A program made the position numbers and the translations under genes. This document shows positions 6,105 to 7,936 of a stretch of DNA of 7,936 nucleotides, piece after piece (within the stretch, counting starts at the first letter, position 1; each line of letters opens with the position of its first letter). The stretch spans positions 1 to 7,936 of the forward strand of contig CAVOBC010000222.1 of NCBI GenBank assembly GCA_963693635.1, read 5' to 3'. The notes under the pieces are model-generated. The model had not been told where the DNA came from and searched no databases. It saw only the letters and a program-made list of their open reading frames with translations. This stretch comes from CAVOBC01 sp963693635. GTDB lineage: Bacteria; Pseudomonadota; Gammaproteobacteria; Pseudomonadales; Azotimanducaceae.

Positions 6105-7049
6105 CTAAAAAAGAGAGTACACGGCCCGCATCATGGTAGAGAGATAATTGCCGGCTTGTTCCTGTGCGGTATCGCCCAGGCTCACCATGATGAAGTTGTG
6201 TTGGGGGACGACGATCATCACCTTGCCGCGTGCGCCCAGGGCCATGAAGTCGTCGGGCGCGGCATTAGCAAACCAGCTTCCGGCTCCGGACGCCTTGCCG
6301 GTCGTCACGTAGTTGCCCTCGGCGCTGTTCAGCCACCACAAATAGCCGTACGCGCCGTTGATGTGCGGATAGGTAGGCGTTAGCGCCTCGTCGACGTAGC
6401 TTGATGGCATGATCTCAACGCCACCCCACATGCCGCGTCGCAGCCACAGCAGGCCAAGTCGTGCAAGGTCCTGGTGGCTCGCCTCGATGACGGGCAGCGG
6501 CCCCTGGCTGCCGATCTGAATCCAGCCCCGGTCATTGCTGGGCCAGTCGAAGCTGAGGCCCAGTGGCGCTTTGAGGTATTTATTGTAGAAGTCGACCGGC
6601 CGCTCGCCTGACGCTTGCCAAAGGATGCCGGGGATCGAGTTCAGGATGTAGTTGCTGTTGTACCGCCAGGCGTTGCCCGCGGGCTCCGTGCCGGCTGACA
6701 TGTTGAGCACGTGACGCACCTCGGCATCTGGGGCGATATCAGGATGGTGCACGGGCAGCCAGTCCCGAATGCGGTCGGTGGTCCGGATAATGCCCTGCCG
6801 CACGGCGATTCCGACGAGAGTCGCGCCGAGGCCCTTGGTAATTGAGTAGATGTGGGTCTTCGTGGTATCCGGCCGCTCGTAGCGTTCGCCGATGATGCGT
6901 CCATCTTTCACCATAAGGATCCCGGCCCGCTCGGGGATCGCCAGAATGTCGCTCATCGCTTTGTCGACGTCTTTTGCCTTGATGCCCAGACCCTCAGGCT
7001 CGCATGTTTCCCAGGCCTCGCCGGGGAAGCGGGTTGTCAGGTCATCCAT
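6105..7049 (-). CDS. Serine hydrolase, beta-lactamase fold (class C/NylB-like esterase family)
   Basis: This 314-residue protein has the penicillin-binding-protein-like hydrolase fold. The nucleophile motif S-x-x-K is YSITKG (S69, K72). The second-motif tyrosine is probably Y130 in WRYNSNY, resembling the YNS motif of 6-aminohexanoate-dimer hydrolase (NylB). GYLWWLN (235-241) and GARGKVMIVVP (272-282) fill the positions of the C-terminal active-site strand, where the usual KTG is replaced. No signal peptide is present, so it acts in the cytoplasm and is unlikely to be a resistance beta-lactamase. In this neighbourhood it probably opens an ester, lactone or amide in the same pathway as the monooxygenase and dehydratase-like enzyme. 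The start ATG follows GGGAG (7055-7059) by 5 nt. The gene lies 50 bp downstream of the VOC gene. Confidence 0.88.
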   Translation of the reverse strand: MDDLTTRFPGEAWETCEPEGLGIKAKDVDKAMSDILAIPERAGILMVKDGRIIGERYERPDTTKTHIYSITKGLGATLVGIAVRQGIIRTTDRIRDWLPVHHPDIAPDAEVRHVLNMSAGTEPAGNAWRYNSNYILNSIPGILWQASGERPVDFYNKYLKAPLGLSFDWPSNDRGWIQIGSQGPLPVIEASHQDLARLGLLWLRRGMWGGVEIMPSSYVDEALTPTYPHINGAYGYLWWLNSAEGNYVTTGKASGAGSWFANAAPDDFMALGARGKVMIVVPQHNFIMVSLGDTAQEQAGNYLSTMMRAVYSLF

Positions 7050-7099
7050 GGCGGCTCCCGTTCAGTACCTGGATCATTGTTCCGTAACTAGTTCCTGTC

Positions 7100-7543
7100 T
7101 CAGATAGGTGGCGGTGGGCTGCGATGCGCCGAATCCGGCGGGCCCATCAGTCCAATCTGGTTGCCGTCGGGGTCTGTAACGATGGCGTAGCGGGAACCCC
7201 AGAACGTGTAGTAGGGCGCCTGGCACGCCGTTATGCCGGTTGCGATGAGTCGCGCAAAAGCGCTGTCAACGTCGTCGGTTGTGTCATAGCGAAAGCTAAT
7301 AACCTGGGAACCTCCCTCTGACGTTGCCGGGTCTCGCCAGCCCTCGTTGTAGACGGCAGCGAGTGCGGTCGAGTCGAGCGCGAGTTCGAAGCCGTCTGGC
7401 ATCTTCATGACGACATGATGAGCGCCGCTGTTGGTGCGCCAGATGTCATCGTCGGCAATCGCGAGCCCAAGTTCCCGGTAGAAGCCGATCGATGCGTCCA
7501 TATCTGCGACGACGAGGTTGATCTGGTCCAGCACGACCGGCAT
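7100..7543 (-). CDS. VOC-superfamily (glyoxalase/dioxygenase-like) protein
   Basis: The 147-residue protein has two beta-alpha-beta-beta-beta halves of the vicinal oxygen chelate fold: LDQINLVVADMDASIGFYRELGL (5-27) opens the first and VISFRYDTTDDVDSAFARLIATG (81-103) the second, ending in FWGSRYAIVTDPDGNQIGLM (114-133). The usual first metal ligand, His in the LDH motif, is Gln7, and the terminal Glu after DPDGN is replaced by Gly131. E53 and H42/H43 remain. A complete metal site is therefore doubtful, and the protein may bind a ligand without classical metal catalysis. The ATG has AGGA (7551-7554) 7 nt upstream. It is the first gene of the - strand series. Glyoxalase, isomerase or dioxygenase activity is possible, but none is shown. 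It ends in a proline-rich tail. Confidence 0.85.
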   Translation of the reverse strand: MPVVLDQINLVVADMDASIGFYRELGLAIADDDIWRTNSGAHHVVMKMPDGFELALDSTALAAVYNEGWRDPATSEGGSQVISFRYDTTDDVDSAFARLIATGITACQAPYYTFWGSRYAIVTDPDGNQIGLMGPPDSAHRSPPPPI

Positions 7544-7564
7544 GGCACTTTCCTGAAAAGCCTG

Positions 7565-7570
7565 ATCATA
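7565..7570 (-). promoter_or_regulatory. Possible -10 element for the VOC-led operon
   Basis: TATGAT on the - strand lies 21 bp before the VOC start codon. A -35 match (TTACCC, 17 bp spacing) is poor. It is the best candidate in the divergent region for the leftward operon, but it is weak. Confidence 0.25.
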
Positions 7571-7658
7571 CGTTGGGAGGCGTCGTCGGGTAAGCGTCTT
7601 CCTTTTCGTCCGTCTTCGTCCACCGTTAGCTGATTTTCGGGGCTACTCTATTCCGACT

Positions 7659-7664
7659 GATAAT
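7659..7664 (+). promoter_or_regulatory. Possible -10 element for the dehydrogenase gene
   Basis: GATAAT matches five of six bases of a sigma-70 -10 box, 59 bp before the ATG at 7724. The upstream TTTCGG (18 bp spacing) is only a weak -35. The 180-bp divergent gap must hold promoters for both directions. Confidence 0.25.
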
Positions 7665-7723
7665 TGCGACTACATTCCGTGACAGGAACTGGCTATTGTG
7701 GACACACTAACGAGGAGACGGTC

Positions 7724-7936
7724 ATGAAGGATTTCAGCGGAAAGCTGGCGGTGATTACGGGTGGAGGCACCGGCATGGGCCGGCAACTTGCGCGACAGTT
7801 GATAGCAGAAGGATGTGATGTGGCGTTCTGTGACGTCATTGCAGAGAACATGCGTGAAACCCTGCGTATTTGCGAGTCTGAAGCGCCACAGGGGCGCGTC
7901 GTCAGTGCCTTCTCGTGTGATGTTGCAGACGAGGAT
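7724..7936 (+). CDS. Short-chain dehydrogenase/reductase (SDR), N-terminal part
   Basis: The first 71 codons are present; the gene continues past the window. The Rossmann-fold nucleotide motif TGGGTGMG (residues 12-19) is a classical SDR TGxxxGxG. Asp37 at the end of the second strand (AFCDV) favours NAD(H) over NADP(H), and CDV (65-67) is the adenine-contacting Asp. AGGAG (7713-7717) lies 6 nt before the ATG. The gene is divergent from the VOC-hydrolase-enolase-monooxygenase series and probably supplies alcohol or ketone oxidoreduction in the same pathway, as LLM oxygenases and SDRs are often encoded together. The catalytic Ser-Tyr-Lys lies beyond the window, so activity cannot be verified. 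Confidence 0.9.
   Translation, partial: MKDFSGKLAVITGGGTGMGRQLARQLIAEGCDVAFCDVIAENMRETLRICESEAPQGRVVSAFSCDVADED

Noticed and set aside
6105..7049. Beta-lactam resistance gene
   Set aside because: There is no signal peptide and no KTG triad, the second motif is NylB-like, and it sits in a catabolic operon.
7100..7543. Fosfomycin or bleomycin resistance protein
   Set aside because: It shares only the general VOC fold; the metal ligands needed for fosfomycin enzymes are not all present and the context is catabolic.

Overview
The window holds two unrelated gene sets that converge on a gene-free stretch. GC content is high (about 60 percent by eye), ribosome binding sites are of the GGAG type, and a bufferin operon is present. 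This suggests a proteobacterium, perhaps an environmental or marine gammaproteobacterium. No rRNA, tRNA or phylogenetic marker is present, so the placement is tentative.

Positions 1-3310 (+ strand) carry most of a bufferin (buf/gig-type) operon. Bufferins are ribosomally made, post-translationally modified copper-binding periplasmic peptides. The order is the C-terminal end of a DUF2282 precursor (BufA1-like), then one long ORF that fuses the DUF692/MNIO maturase (BufB) to its DUF2063 partner (BufC), then a DoxX-family membrane protein (BufD-like), then an exported DUF3047 protein. Two points stand out. The BufB-BufC fusion has a linker of about 100 residues containing a strict His-x-x-His ladder and two short-period amino-acid repeats. 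The bufD reading frame is broken by an apparent one-base deletion in a GGG run at 2300-2302. In the expected scheme BufC presents the precursor to BufB, BufB oxidises its cysteines to copper-binding heterocycles, and BufD assists at the membrane.

Positions 3311-3626 contain no convincing gene. They hold a 7-bp GC hairpin and three weak short direct repeats. Both flanking transcription units end here.

Positions 3627-7543 (- strand, read right to left) look like a catabolic operon: a VOC/glyoxalase-fold protein, a serine hydrolase of the beta-lactamase/NylB-like fold, a mandelate racemase/muconate lactonizing-type enolase-superfamily enzyme, and an LLM-class flavin-dependent monooxygenase. Gaps are about 50, 19 and 100 bp. 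Each gene has a clear GGAG- or AGGA-type site, and a perfect 8-bp-arm dyad lies in front of the monooxygenase gene. A short-chain dehydrogenase starts divergently at 7724 and runs off the window. Monooxygenase, dehydrogenase, hydrolase and dehydratase/racemase together suggest oxidation and ring or ester opening of an organic acid, terpenoid or similar substrate. The substrate cannot be read from the sequence.
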